NCBI GenBank assembly: GCA_965370315.1
Contig: CBDUTO010000018.1
Location: forward strand, 1-44,599
Direction of reading: 5' to 3'
DNA from: 1-14-2-50-31-20 sp965370315
Lineage (GTDB): Bacteria > Bacteroidota > Ignavibacteria > Ignavibacteriales > Melioribacteraceae
DNA length: 44,599 bases
This document shows, piece by piece, positions 1-9,511 of this stretch. Position 1 is the stretch's first letter; each line of letters starts with the position of its first letter. Position numbers and translations under genes: made by a program. Under the pieces are notes generated by a model. It did no database searches. It was not told the origin of the DNA and worked only from the letters and a program-made list of their open reading frames with translations.

Positions 1-1
1 T

Positions 2-700
2 CCTTTTTTATTACAAGTTAATTCTTTTTTGACACACTTTAGTGAACAGACCCTTATTAGAATTAATAAGGCTGTTCTTGATTTGCACGAAGCTAGCTCT
101 AAAGAGGAATTACTTCTGGGTTTAGAGTCAATCTTTACTATCGAATCACTTGTTGGATTTACCGAAGAGGTTATAGCCATTGCTGATGGAAGATTAGCAT
201 TTAATATAGAAGGAAAAGTTAAAACACTAGACGGAAAAGAGAAAAATATTCATCTGAAATGGGCAGCAGTAGATGGGTATGAAGATACTCTGGGAAAAGT
301 TTACATCTCTACTACTGATATTACAGACCGGAAACGAGATGAAGAGATTATTGAGAAGCGTATTATAGCCCTCACCAGACCACTTAATGATGCATCAAAT
401 ATTACTTTTGAAGAATTATTTAGTGTTAGTGAAATTCAGAAACTACAGGATTCCTTTGCCAATGCAACAGGTGTTGCCTCAATAATTACTGATTTGGATG
501 GAAAACCAATAACTAAACAAAGTAACTTCTGTGAGCTTTGCAATATTATTAGAAAAACAGAAAAGGGTTTAGCAAATTGCTTCAAGTCAGATGCAATAAT
601 TGGAGGACCTAATCCAACTGGAGTTACCATTCATCCTTGCTATAGTGGCGGTCTGTGGGATGCCGGTATACCTATAAAAGTTGGTAAAACATGTTGCTAA
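2..700 (+). CDS. PAS/PocR sensor histidine kinase, N-terminal fragment (5' end outside window, 3' end frameshifted)
   Basis: The reading frame is open to the left edge with no stop, so the true start lies upstream; the first in-window start codon is a TTG at 29. The visible part holds the end of a PAS domain, closing with the usual 'DITDRKRDEE' linker, followed by most of a PocR ligand-binding domain (from about residue 125 counted from the TTG) with the cysteine-rich stretch FCELCN...NCFKSD...HPCYSGGLWDAGIPI. The frame ends abruptly at 700, inside the PocR domain. The missing PocR end (KHVANWIVGQVRN) is encoded at once in another frame by the next entry. Removing one A from the run at 686-689 restores GIPIKVGKHVANWIVGQV, so this is the first half of a single gene. 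PocR domains bind small organic ligands or metals in sensory proteins. The frameshift may be a real mutation or a sequencing error in the A run. Confidence 0.85.
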   Translation, partial: PFLLQVNSFLTHFSEQTLIRINKAVLDLHEASSKEELLLGLESIFTIESLVGFTEEVIAIADGRLAFNIEGKVKTLDGKEKNIHLKWAAVDGYEDTLGKVYISTTDITDRKRDEEIIEKRIIALTRPLNDASNITFEELFSVSEIQKLQDSFANATGVASIITDLDGKPITKQSNFCELCNIIRKTEKGLANCFKSDAIIGGPNPTGVTIHPCYSGGLWDAGIPIKVGKTCC

Positions 701-2078
701 TTGGATAGTTGGGCAAGTTAGAAATGATAAACAAACTGAAGAAAAAATGAGAGAATATGCTACAGAAATTGGAGCAGATGAAACTTCATTTATGCATGCA
801 TATTTAAAAGTTCCAGTATTGTCTAAAGAAAAATTTGTTAATATCACAGAAGCTCTAAATACACTTGTTGACCAGATATCCTCTTCAGCCTATCAAAATG
901 TTCAGCAGGCACGTTTTATCACTGAACGAAAAATAGCAGAGAGTGAATTACAAGAGAGTGAAGTTAAATTTAAAAGTTACATTGAAAATTCTCCGTACGG
1001 AGTTTTTATTTCCGATAAAAATGGTGATTATGTTGAGATTAATAAGGCTGCAGAGGTAATGACAGGATATTTGCGTTACGAATTATTATCAATGAATTTA
1101 ATGGAACTTATTCCAACGGAAGATAAAGAAGAAGCTATAAAGTATTTTGAGAGTTTATTAACAAAGGGGAGAGTTAAAGGTGACTTAAGATTTCAAACAA
1201 AAGAGGGTGAAAAAAGGCATTGGTCTATTGAAGCAGTAAAACTCTCCGAGGATAGATATCTTGGTTTTACCTCCGATATAACTGATCGAAAGAGGGCTGA
1301 AGAGGAAAAATTGCAGCTCGAAGTACATCTCCGTCATCAGCAAAAACTAGAGTCAATTGGTACTCTTGCAGGTGGTGTTGCGCACGAAATTAATAATCCA
1401 ATAAATGGAATAATTAATTATGCGCAACTAATTAAAGATAAATATGAAAATGATGAAACTGTTACTGAGTATTCAAGTGAGATAATTAGAGAATCTGAAA
1501 GAGTAGTTTCAATTGTACGTAATCTACTCACCTTCTCCAGAAATGAAAAGGAGTCGCATAGTCCTGCAAGGATTGATGATATTATCAATAGTACGGTATC
1601 CCTTATTAGTACGGTATTTAAGCATGACCAGATTAAATTAAATATAGAGATTCCCGAAGATTTGCCTGAGCTAAAATGTAGAAGCCAGCAAATAAGGCAA
1701 GTAATTATGAATTTAATGACTAATGCTCGTGATTCTCTTAATGAAAAATTTAAAGGTTATAATGAACAAAAAGTTATGAGCATCTCTGTTTCACAATTTG
1801 AAAAAGAGGATAGAAGATGGATGCGAATTATTGTTGAAGATGCGGGGAATGGTATTAGTGAAGATATAGAAAATAAAATATTTGATCCGTTTTTTACCAC
1901 TAAAGATAGAGCAATTGGAACTGGACTTGGTCTCTCAATTAGTTATGGAATTGTTAAAGATCACCACGGTAAATTATATTTTGAGAGTACAATTGGTAAA
2001 TACACTCGTTTTTATCTCGAGTTACCTATTGATAATGGTTGGTCTGTTGATGAAGAAAATGATAATGGAGTTAAATAA
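681..2078 (+). CDS. PAS sensor histidine kinase, C-terminal fragment continuing the frameshifted PocR kinase
   Basis: The nominal TTG start at 681 is probably not a true start: the first 15 residues (KHVANWIVGQVRN) are the end of the PocR domain from the preceding frame. Then come a linker helix, a PAS domain (about residues 90-205, ending SDITDRKRAEE), a dimerisation/phosphoacceptor domain with H-box GGVAHEINNP (His235), and an HATPase domain with N-box VIMNLMTNARDS, G1 DAGNGI, F-box IFDPFFTTK and G2 GTGLGLSI. It is a cytosolic kinase with no membrane segment in the visible part. The stop codon overlaps the next start by one base (TAATG at 2076-2080), so the receiver-kinase downstream is translationally coupled and is a likely partner. 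If the frameshift is real, the separated kinase half would lack its sensor. Confidence 0.87.
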   Translation: MVKHVANWIVGQVRNDKQTEEKMREYATEIGADETSFMHAYLKVPVLSKEKFVNITEALNTLVDQISSSAYQNVQQARFITERKIAESELQESEVKFKSYIENSPYGVFISDKNGDYVEINKAAEVMTGYLRYELLSMNLMELIPTEDKEEAIKYFESLLTKGRVKGDLRFQTKEGEKRHWSIEAVKLSEDRYLGFTSDITDRKRAEEEKLQLEVHLRHQQKLESIGTLAGGVAHEINNPINGIINYAQLIKDKYENDETVTEYSSEIIRESERVVSIVRNLLTFSRNEKESHSPARIDDIINSTVSLISTVFKHDQIKLNIEIPEDLPELKCRSQQIRQVIMNLMTNARDSLNEKFKGYNEQKVMSISVSQFEKEDRRWMRIIVEDAGNGISEDIENKIFDPFFTTKDRAIGTGLGLSISYGIVKDHHGKLYFESTIGKYTRFYLELPIDNGWSVDEENDNGVK

Positions 2079-5000
2079 TGTCATATATACTAGTAGTTGA
2101 TGATGAAAAAAGTATTAGAATTACTGTGGGTGAATTTTTAAAGAGTGCTGGTTATTCAGTAGAGATTGCAGAGAATGCAGATGTAGCTCTAAAGCTACTA
2201 TCCACGAAAAATTTTGATATAGTCGTAAGTGATATTATACTACCACGTATTACGGGAATTGACCTTCTAAAATCTATTAGAAAAATATCCCCAAATGTTC
2301 AAGTTATTCTTATGACGGGTGAACCAAATTTGGAAACAGCATCTGAAGCAGTACGTGCTGGGGCATTTGATTATTTAACCAAACCCATTACAAAGGAAAA
2401 AATTACAAGAATAGTTGCGCTAGCTGTTAAAATAAAAAAGATTGATGACGAGCGAAGAAGACTTGAAATAGAAAACAAACTTTACCAAAATAATCTTGAA
2501 AAACTTGTTGAAGAAAGGACAAAATCTTTAGAAGAGAGTGAAGAAAAATTTAGGTCGTTGGTTGAAGAAATTAATGTTGTTCCGTGGCGATTAGACTTAA
2601 AAACTTCTCAATTTACTTATATTGGAAAACAAGTTGAAAGTATGCTTGGTTATCCTGCTGAATCTTGGATAGATGCAAATACATGGGCAAGTCGTATTCA
2701 TCAAGATGATCGTGAAAAATCAGTAAATTATTGTTTATCCTGCTCTGATAAAGGTGAAGATCACACATTTGAATATAGGGCTCTAGCAAAAGATGGTGAA
2801 TTCGTTTGGATAAAGGATGTAGTTACTGTTAGAAAAAATATCGAAGGAGACCCTTACGAATTAATTGGTTATATGATAAATATAACTGAACGCAAACTTG
2901 TTGAAATTGAACTTAAAGAGAGCGAAAAACGTTTTCTGCAAGTTGTTGATGCTACAGGTGAATGGATATGGGAAGTAGATAAGGATGGATTATACACATA
3001 TACAAGTAAAGCATGTGAGAGCTTACTTGGTTTTATGCCCGACGAAATTATAGGAAAGAAATATTTTTACGATTTTTTAGATACAGAAGAAAAAGACGAT
3101 TTTAAAAAGAGAGCTTTAGAAATATTTGCGAAAAAAGAATCATTTAAAAACTTTAAAAATCCAAATATGCATAAAGATGGTCGAATTGTTGTATTAGAGA
3201 CAAATGGAACACCCATATTGGATGAAAAAGGTAATCTTCTCGGATACCGTGGTGCGGATAAAGATATAACTAAGCGTATAGAGGATGAAAAAAAATTACG
3301 AGAGAGTGAGGAGCAATTCAGAATATTAATGGAGCAATCGCCCCTATCAATTCAGATATATGATTTTGATGGATTTATGCTTAACGCTAATAAAGCTTGG
3401 ATGGATTTATGGGAAGTTTCAGATTTAACCGGAGTGTTGGGGCATTTCAATATTTTTAGAGATTTGCAATTAAAAGAGATGGGATTAACTAAGGAGTTTA
3501 AAAAGGTTATTGCTGGAGAAAAAATTAATATTCAAAATGTTAAATTTGATCCAATTGCTTCTGGTTATCCAGGAAGATTAAGATTTATAAATATTTCTGC
3601 CTATCCATTAGTTACTAAAGAGGGTCTGGCTAGTTATTTCGTGGTTTTTAATGAAGATGTTTCTGAGAGAAATAAATCAGAAGAATTGTTACGTAAAAGT
3701 GAGGCAAAATTCCGAACGATAGTTGAAAATACAGAACAAATTCTATTCATGATTGATAATGATGGAATTTTCACTTTGTCGGAAGGGAAAGGATTGGCTG
3801 CATTAGGATTGGCTCCTGGACAAGTTGTTGGACAATCTGCATCTGAAGTATATAAAGATTTTCCAGAGATTATAAAGGGGATAAGAATTGCCCTCGAAGG
3901 TGTGGCAAATAATGATACAATTAATGTCGGCAATCTTTTCTTAGATATTTGGTACTCTCCAATTAAAAATGTAAAAGGAGATATATCTGGTATAGTCGGA
4001 ATGGCTGTAAACATTACTGAACAGCATACTAATGCTAAAAACTTAGAGATTAGTGAGAATAAATTCCGCTCCGTAGTTGAATCAGCTCCAGATGCCATTA
4101 TTTCTATTGGTGCTGGGGGTATTATTATAGGCTGGAATCAATCAGCTGAAAAAATATTTGGATATAGTTTTGAAGATGTTGTTGGTGAAAATATTACAAT
4201 AGTAATTCCAGATAGATTTATTGAAAAGCATGTGAGTTCTCTTTCTCGTGCACAGGAGAAAGAAGATTTTAATATTTCAGGAAATGGAATTGTAGAATTA
4301 TTTGGTAAGAGAAAAGATGGTTCGGAGTTTCCATTGGAAATGTCAATGAGTCATTGGAAAATTAGTGATGAAATATTCTTTACTGCCCTTATAAGAGACA
4401 GTAGTGAAAGAAAGAAGATTGAAAAAGAAATTCTAAAATTAAATAATGCAATTGAACAAAGTATTACTTCAATTGTAATAACCGACAGAGAAGGTAATAT
4501 TGAATATGTAAATAAGTATTTTACAAAAGTTACTGGTTATTCGAAAAAAGAGGTAATTGGAAAAAATCCTAGAATTCTTAAAACGGATTGTCAAGCTAGA
4601 AGCAAATATAAAAAAATGTGGAAAAAACTGAAAAATGGCAAAACATGGAGTGGAGAATTTTGCAATAGAAAGAAGAATGGTGAGTTGTTTTGGGAAAAAG
4701 CTGTTATATCGCCAATAGTTGATAAAAGTGGTCATATAATTAATTTTGTGGCTATTAAGGAGGATATAACAGAATGGAAAAAAACAGAAGATGAAAGACT
4801 ACATCTTGAAAAAATAGTTAAATCGAGTGTTAACGAAATATATATATTTGATAAAGAAATGCTCAATTTCTCCTTCCTAAATGACTCGGCATTAAAAAAT
4901 ATTGGCTACTCTCTTGAAGAGATGAAATTACTAACTCCGATAGAAATTATTCCAGAAATGACTTTTACAAAATTTAAGGAAAAATGTGGCCCACTAATAG

Positions 5001-5995
5001 ATAATGAAAAACAATTTGTCAAATTCCAGACAATGCTACAGAGGAGAGATAAATCTACATATCCGGTTGATATTTCATTGCAATTATTAGAACATGGAGA
5101 TGAAGAAAAATTTGCAGCTATTATTATTGATATAACAAAAAGGAAAAAAAATGAAGCAAAAATCCTTGAATATCAAACACATCTTGAAGAAAAAATTGAG
5201 GAACGTACAGAGGAAATTTCCGTAATTAATGAAATGCTTAAAAAAGAAATTATTAAAAAAGATAAAGCTGAAAAGAGAGTTTCGGATTCTCTGGTAAAAG
5301 AGAAAGATCTAAATAAAATTAAGGACCAATTTATGTCTACAGTTTCACACGATTTAAGAACACCATTGGCAGCTATACAATCTTCTGTCGAATTAATGGA
5401 GAGATTCTATGACAAGTGGGATAAAGAGAGAGTTATAAATAAATATAGTCAAATTAAAAGCTCCGTATCGCGAATTACAGATATGCTAAGTCACGTATTG
5501 GAGTTGAGTAAAATTGAAAGGGGAAATACTAAAGTTAATTATGAAACGGTTAATTTAAAGAAGGAATTCCAAACTATAATAAATGAAGTTGATTCAATCA
5601 AAAGTGAGGAACACGATCTTGTTTATAGTTACAATCTTGAGGAAGAAAATCATAATGTTGATATTAATTTGCTTAGAGAAATTCTGAATAATCTGTTGAC
5701 AAATGGTATAAAATATTCACCAGATGGAGGGAAAGTTGAGTTGTTAGTTAATCAAGAAGATCAATTGATAATACTCCAAGTTTCTGATGAAGGGATGGGA
5801 ATAGATAAGGGTGAAATCGAAAATGTTTTTAACGATTTTTATAGAACTGCAGAAAGCCAAAATATCTCTGGAAGTGGTTTGGGATTATCAATAGTTAAAC
5901 ATTATGTTGAGATGTATAAAGGAGAAATTGAAGTAGAAAGTGAATTAGGAAAAGGCTCAGTATTTAGAGTTAAAATTCCACAGAATTTTAACTAA
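2078..5995 (+). CDS. Receiver-multi-PAS hybrid histidine kinase
   Basis: A 1305-residue cytosolic signalling protein. Residues 1-120 form a receiver domain with the acidic pair D8/D9, phosphoacceptor D52 (SDIILP), T80 and K102 (YLTKP). A coiled coil leads into seven consecutive PAS domains starting near 151, 281, 407, 538, 657, 787 and 908, most introduced by an 'ESE-F' helix and closed by a 'DITERK'-like linker. A second coiled coil (about 1036-1085) precedes the phosphoacceptor domain (SHDLRTPL, His1091) and an HATPase domain with N-box ILNNLLTNGIKYSP, G1 DEGMGI and G2 GSGLGLSI. A receiver at the N-terminus means it can accept phosphate from the coupled upstream kinase and tune its own kinase activity. 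No DNA-binding output domain is present, so the final response regulator must lie elsewhere. The seven PAS domains differ in sequence, which suggests several ligands or a long signalling rod. Confidence 0.93.
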   Translation: MSYILVVDDEKSIRITVGEFLKSAGYSVEIAENADVALKLLSTKNFDIVVSDIILPRITGIDLLKSIRKISPNVQVILMTGEPNLETASEAVRAGAFDYLTKPITKEKITRIVALAVKIKKIDDERRRLEIENKLYQNNLEKLVEERTKSLEESEEKFRSLVEEINVVPWRLDLKTSQFTYIGKQVESMLGYPAESWIDANTWASRIHQDDREKSVNYCLSCSDKGEDHTFEYRALAKDGEFVWIKDVVTVRKNIEGDPYELIGYMINITERKLVEIELKESEKRFLQVVDATGEWIWEVDKDGLYTYTSKACESLLGFMPDEIIGKKYFYDFLDTEEKDDFKKRALEIFAKKESFKNFKNPNMHKDGRIVVLETNGTPILDEKGNLLGYRGADKDITKRIEDEKKLRESEEQFRILMEQSPLSIQIYDFDGFMLNANKAWMDLWEVSDLTGVLGHFNIFRDLQLKEMGLTKEFKKVIAGEKINIQNVKFDPIASGYPGRLRFINISAYPLVTKEGLASYFVVFNEDVSERNKSEELLRKSEAKFRTIVENTEQILFMIDNDGIFTLSEGKGLAALGLAPGQVVGQSASEVYKDFPEIIKGIRIALEGVANNDTINVGNLFLDIWYSPIKNVKGDISGIVGMAVNITEQHTNAKNLEISENKFRSVVESAPDAIISIGAGGIIIGWNQSAEKIFGYSFEDVVGENITIVIPDRFIEKHVSSLSRAQEKEDFNISGNGIVELFGKRKDGSEFPLEMSMSHWKISDEIFFTALIRDSSERKKIEKEILKLNNAIEQSITSIVITDREGNIEYVNKYFTKVTGYSKKEVIGKNPRILKTDCQARSKYKKMWKKLKNGKTWSGEFCNRKKNGELFWEKAVISPIVDKSGHIINFVAIKEDITEWKKTEDERLHLEKIVKSSVNEIYIFDKEMLNFSFLNDSALKNIGYSLEEMKLLTPIEIIPEMTFTKFKEKCGPLIDNEKQFVKFQTMLQRRDKSTYPVDISLQLLEHGDEEKFAAIIIDITKRKKNEAKILEYQTHLEEKIEERTEEISVINEMLKKEIIKKDKAEKRVSDSLVKEKDLNKIKDQFMSTVSHDLRTPLAAIQSSVELMERFYDKWDKERVINKYSQIKSSVSRITDMLSHVLELSKIERGNTKVNYETVNLKKEFQTIINEVDSIKSEEHDLVYSYNLEEENHNVDINLLREILNNLLTNGIKYSPDGGKVELLVNQEDQLIILQVSDEGMGIDKGEIENVFNDFYRTAESQNISGSGLGLSIVKHYVEMYKGEIEVESELGKGSVFRVKIPQNFN

Positions 5996-6129
5996 ATTGA
6001 GACAGTATTTTAGAATTTCAGTTTTCTAAATGGTTGTGGATAGTCACAAGTGAGATGCTAATTCTTTAGCAGCACGTCTTCAGAAGATATGAGAGAGAAT
6101 CACTACAAAATTAAGAGATTGTTTTAGTT

Positions 6130-6158
6130 GTATTCTTACTTAAGAATACTATGTTTTT
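6130..6158 (+). terminator. Probable intrinsic terminator of the two-kinase operon
   Basis: A perfect 8-bp stem, GTATTCTT/AAGAATAC, with a 4-nt loop is followed by a T-rich tract (TATGTTTTTCTCTTTG). It lies 135 bp downstream of the receiver-kinase stop. The stem is AT-rich, so termination may be inefficient. Confidence 0.5.
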
Positions 6159-6351
6159 CTCTTTGTCTTAAAGCCCTCCTTTTTGATTCAGAGGAGTAAA
6201 TGAACATGGACTATTTGTTTTTCTCTTCCAATATAATTTTATAACAGTTAGGGGTTCTTCATATTCCTAAATAATCAAATCTATTTAATAACCTTTCTGG
6301 AAGCATAATCTCTACCAAGTCTTTGTAATTTCCCATTTTATCACCCCTAAA

Positions 6352-6389
6352 ATTAGAAAGGGCGAACTGTTAAGTTCGCCCTTTCTAAT
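6352..6389 (-). terminator. Intrinsic terminator (long perfect hairpin) after the T9SS surface protein
   Basis: A perfect 16-bp inverted repeat (ATTAGAAAGGGCGAAC with its complement, 6-nt loop) begins 33 bp beyond the minus-strand stop codon. It is the strongest hairpin in this gap and could also stop read-through from the convergent plus-strand operon. Confidence 0.75.
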
Positions 6390-6421
6390 TAATTTACACG
6401 ATAAAAAACAAACGTGTTTTT

Positions 6422-9400
6422 TTATTTCATAAAAAGCATTTTTCTAGTCATACTCTGATTTCCAGCTGTAACTCTAAATATATATGTTCCACTAGATACT
6501 TTGTTACCAAAGTTATCATTTCCAGACCACATAATATTATATGTTCCTGCTAATTTTTCAGATTGAACTAATACTTTTATTTCCTGTCCCAGCATGTTGT
6601 AAATTTTTACAGTTACATAAGCAGCTTCAGGAATTCCATATTGTATTGTTGTTGTAGGGTTAAATGGATTTGGATAATTATTTTCCACATTAAATTTAGT
6701 AGGAATTATATTTTCCTTTTCCACTCCAGTAACATCATCAATAGTGCTAAAAGTACCTAGATCAGAATATTGAGAATAAAGGCCATCTTCATTTTTAGAA
6801 CGAACACGCCAGAAGTAGTCACTTCCACGATTAAGTTCACTTAACTGATAAGTTGCTTTGCTTAAGTCAGTAAATACTTCAGCATCTATCATCTCAGAAT
6901 TATTTGCTAATTCTATTTCATAAGTTAACTCGGATTCTGAATATGTAGGAAGAATCCATGAAAGTGTTGGAGCATCTGTTTCTATTGTTACATTTCCTAC
7001 TGGGCTTCCCGGAAGAAGAACTACAGGAGAAGAACTAGCAAGAGTTACAAAACTCTCTACACTTGAGTAGTTAGAGATTTGTCCCGGATCAGACGCTAGG
7101 TGTGAACGTACTTGCCAATAATATGTTGCTCCAGGCATCAATGCAGGAAGTGTTGCATTTGAAAGTACGGACCAAGTTGTGGTAGCAATTCCATTTTGCA
7201 AAACTCCACCAGATGTAGCAGAAGATGCTGAGTAAAGTACTTCGTACTCAAGACCAGTTGCATAACTATTTAAATACCAGTAAAGAGTCGGAGTTAAAAC
7301 ATAAACTGTAGCGTTACCAATAGGCCAAGATGGAATTGGTACTGAAGGACCACTACTACCAGCAAATACAACAAAACTCTCTTGAGTTGACCAGTCTGAG
7401 TAATTTATACCATCAGTTGAACGTACTTGCCAATTGTAAGTTGCGCCATCTGTTAATCCACTAATTTGAGTATTTAAATTAGTAATTCCAGTAACAGTTG
7501 GATTTCCCGTTAATGCACCTGTGTTATATTCAACTTCATATTGTAAACCAGAAGAGTAACTATCTAAATACCAATACAAAATTGGTGAGCTTGTATAAAC
7601 AGTTGCATCACCAATTGGCCACGATGGAATTACATCCACTGTAGTTGAAATTGAAGAGTATGTTTCAAAACTCTCTTGTACGGACCAATCTGAATATGTC
7701 GTTCCATCAGTGGAGCGAACTTGCCAGTTATATGTGATTCCAGAAGTAAGACCAGTAAGAGTAATATTCTGAGAAGTAACTCCTGTAGTTGTTGGAGTTC
7801 CAGTAAGAGCTCCTGTACTATATTCAACTTCGTAACTTAACCCAGTTGAATTTGTATTTAAATACCAATACAATGTTGGAGAATTAGTATAAACTATAGC
7901 ACCACCAATAGGCCATGATGGAATTGGTATTGCTGCAGTCACTCCAGGTTGAGTATTAAAAGTTTCAATAACAGAATATCCAGCTATAGCACCTGTTGAA
8001 GTTCTAGCTCGAACTTGCCAATAGTAAAGAGTTCCACTCGTTAAACCAGATACAGAGTAAAAAGTAGCGTTAATATTGTTAATAACAGTAGCGTTAGACA
8101 TATCTGAATTTATTGAATAGAGCAAATCATAAGTTGAACCAAAGCCCCACCAATATAGAAATGGTGAAGTTGAGTATAAAGTTGCTCCACTAATTGGCCA
8201 TGTTAAATTAGGAGTAATATTAGATGTTGTTATAAAACTCCTTGCCGCAGCATAACCACTAGTTCCGCCAGCATTTGTGGCACTAACACGCCAAAAGTAT
8301 TGTGTGCTATTTGCTAATCCAGTTACAGTATATGTTGCTGTAGGTACCGAGTAGGTTAACCCTGAATAAGTTGTAACATTTGTTGTAAATGTTTCATCAG
8401 TTGTTATTTGAAGAGTATGGTAATCAGCATCTAGTACTGCAAACCAAGTAAATGTTGGTTCAATTGAAACACCAACAGCAAAATCTGCAGGAGATGCCAA
8501 AACAGGCAATCCTGGAGGTGGTAGCATATACTCATAAGCACCAATATCTACGGTTCCGTTATAAATTCGTTGAGTACTACCAATATCAAATGCTCCAGTC
8601 ATCCACGCATCATTTAAACCAACATCAATTGTTGGTGATAGGGCTGTGAGATTGTAATTTTCAGCACCAAGATTTTCGAATACCGGATCTGCATCTATAT
8701 TTCCTGTACCACTTGGTAGTGCTGGTGTTGAGCAACTATTAGAAAATGAAAAACTACTTCCATTAGTTTCCCAATTATAATTAGCACCAGAACTTGTATT
8801 GAAGTAGATAATACTATTTTCAATAGTTGAGTTACTTCTTGCCCGTATTCCGCCACCATTTGGTGCATCATTAGCAACTATTGTACAATTCTGAACTGTA
8901 CCAGCATTCCAAATATTTACTCCACCACCATAATATGGAGAGGAGTTGTTGTAAATAACAGAACCTCTAACTATTCCGCCATTTAGTAGCCTAACACCGC
9001 CACCATATCTAGCTGAGTTGTTTTTTACGATACAGTTATTGATTAAGCCATCACTATCTATGGCAACACCGCCACCATCACGTGCTTGATTACTTGCAAC
9101 ATAGCAATTTTGAATAGTTCCACCAGTAGCAATATCAACGCCACCACCAAAACCACTTGGATTATATCCATTTTGAATTGTAAAACCATCAACCACTGCA
9201 TCAGCGTGATTAATGTATAGACAACGTGTAGCAGAGTTTCCATCAATTATTGTTGTGGAATATCCATTAACACTTAATAAAGTAATTCCATCTGAGATAG
9301 AAATGTTGGATGAAAGTGTGTATGTGCCGTCGTCAACTAATACTTGGTCGCCTGTGCTTGATACATCAACAGCGTCTTGTATATTGTTTGCAGCGTCTGC

Positions 9401-9511
9401 CCAATCTGTATAGGGCGAAATATTACCTCCAGTTGGTGACACGTAGTGTGTAACCTGAGCAAAGGTAATTGTAGCGAATAATGTGAGAAGCACTAAAAGT
9501 CTTCTTTTCAT
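6422..9511 (-). CDS. T9SS-secreted beta-helix / fibronectin III-like surface protein
   Basis: A 1029-residue exported protein. A signal peptide (MKRRLLVLLTLFATITFAQ) is followed by a right-handed parallel beta-helix region (about 20-330) rich in GG and N turns (GGGVDIATGG, NCIVKNNSARYGGG), ending with the 'NLTALSPTID...VDIGAYEY' block of choice-of-anchor Q proteins. Six fibronectin III-like domains follow (about 335-935), each ending in a 'YYWQVR' or 'YFWRVR' strand. The last 80 residues form a type A T9SS sorting domain (NNYPNPFNPTTTIQY, SSGTYIFRVTAG, KMLFMK), which directs passage through the outer membrane and surface attachment or release. A strong AGGAGG site lies just before the ATG. 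The role is probably adhesion or polysaccharide contact. No catalytic motif was recognised, although beta-helix folds can be lyases. Confidence 0.92.
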   Translation of the reverse strand: MKRRLLVLLTLFATITFAQVTHYVSPTGGNISPYTDWADAANNIQDAVDVSSTGDQVLVDDGTYTLSSNISISDGITLLSVNGYSTTIIDGNSATRCLYINHADAVVDGFTIQNGYNPSGFGGGVDIATGGTIQNCYVASNQARDGGGVAIDSDGLINNCIVKNNSARYGGGVRLLNGGIVRGSVIYNNSSPYYGGGVNIWNAGTVQNCTIVANDAPNGGGIRARSNSTIENSIIYFNTSSGANYNWETNGSSFSFSNSCSTPALPSGTGNIDADPVFENLGAENYNLTALSPTIDVGLNDAWMTGAFDIGSTQRIYNGTVDIGAYEYMLPPPGLPVLASPADFAVGVSIEPTFTWFAVLDADYHTLQITTDETFTTNVTTYSGLTYSVPTATYTVTGLANSTQYFWRVSATNAGGTSGYAAARSFITTSNITPNLTWPISGATLYSTSPFLYWWGFGSTYDLLYSINSDMSNATVINNINATFYSVSGLTSGTLYYWQVRARTSTGAIAGYSVIETFNTQPGVTAAIPIPSWPIGGAIVYTNSPTLYWYLNTNSTGLSYEVEYSTGALTGTPTTTGVTSQNITLTGLTSGITYNWQVRSTDGTTYSDWSVQESFETYSSISTTVDVIPSWPIGDATVYTSSPILYWYLDSYSSGLQYEVEYNTGALTGNPTVTGITNLNTQISGLTDGATYNWQVRSTDGINYSDWSTQESFVVFAGSSGPSVPIPSWPIGNATVYVLTPTLYWYLNSYATGLEYEVLYSASSATSGGVLQNGIATTTWSVLSNATLPALMPGATYYWQVRSHLASDPGQISNYSSVESFVTLASSSPVVLLPGSPVGNVTIETDAPTLSWILPTYSESELTYEIELANNSEMIDAEVFTDLSKATYQLSELNRGSDYFWRVRSKNEDGLYSQYSDLGTFSTIDDVTGVEKENIIPTKFNVENNYPNPFNPTTTIQYGIPEAAYVTVKIYNMLGQEIKVLVQSEKLAGTYNIMWSGNDNFGNKVSSGTYIFRVTAGNQSMTRKMLFMK
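7045..7935 (-). repeat. Three tandem ~290-bp fibronectin III-like coding repeats
   Basis: Domains 3, 4 and 5 of the T9SS protein each start with 'IPSWPIG-ATVY' followed by 'LYWYLN/D', and all three end in similar strands. Domains 3 and 4 (about 7640-7935 and 7345-7640) are the closest pair, sharing the order EVEY-TGALTG-PT and YNWQVRSTDG, and they also look similar in DNA. This fits recent internal duplication by unequal recombination. Confidence 0.75.

Larger units (their letters stand above)
5996..6421. other. Intergenic region between convergent genes; no gene seen
   Basis: These 426 bp separate the kinase operon (+) from the T9SS protein (-). They hold the 6130 hairpin, a small TGCTAA/TTAGCA hairpin at 6056-6071 and the strong 6352-6389 inverted repeat. 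No reading frame with a convincing start or protein-like composition was seen on either strand. Confidence 0.7.

Noticed and set aside
686..689. Programmed ribosomal frameshift in the PocR kinase
   Set aside because: The A run is short (four), there is no obvious stimulatory hairpin or internal SD, and the product has no known need for recoding. A simple indel is more likely.
7045..7935. CRISPR-like or satellite array
   Set aside because: The periodicity is about 290 bp and falls in frame with protein domains; there are no short identical repeats with unique spacers.
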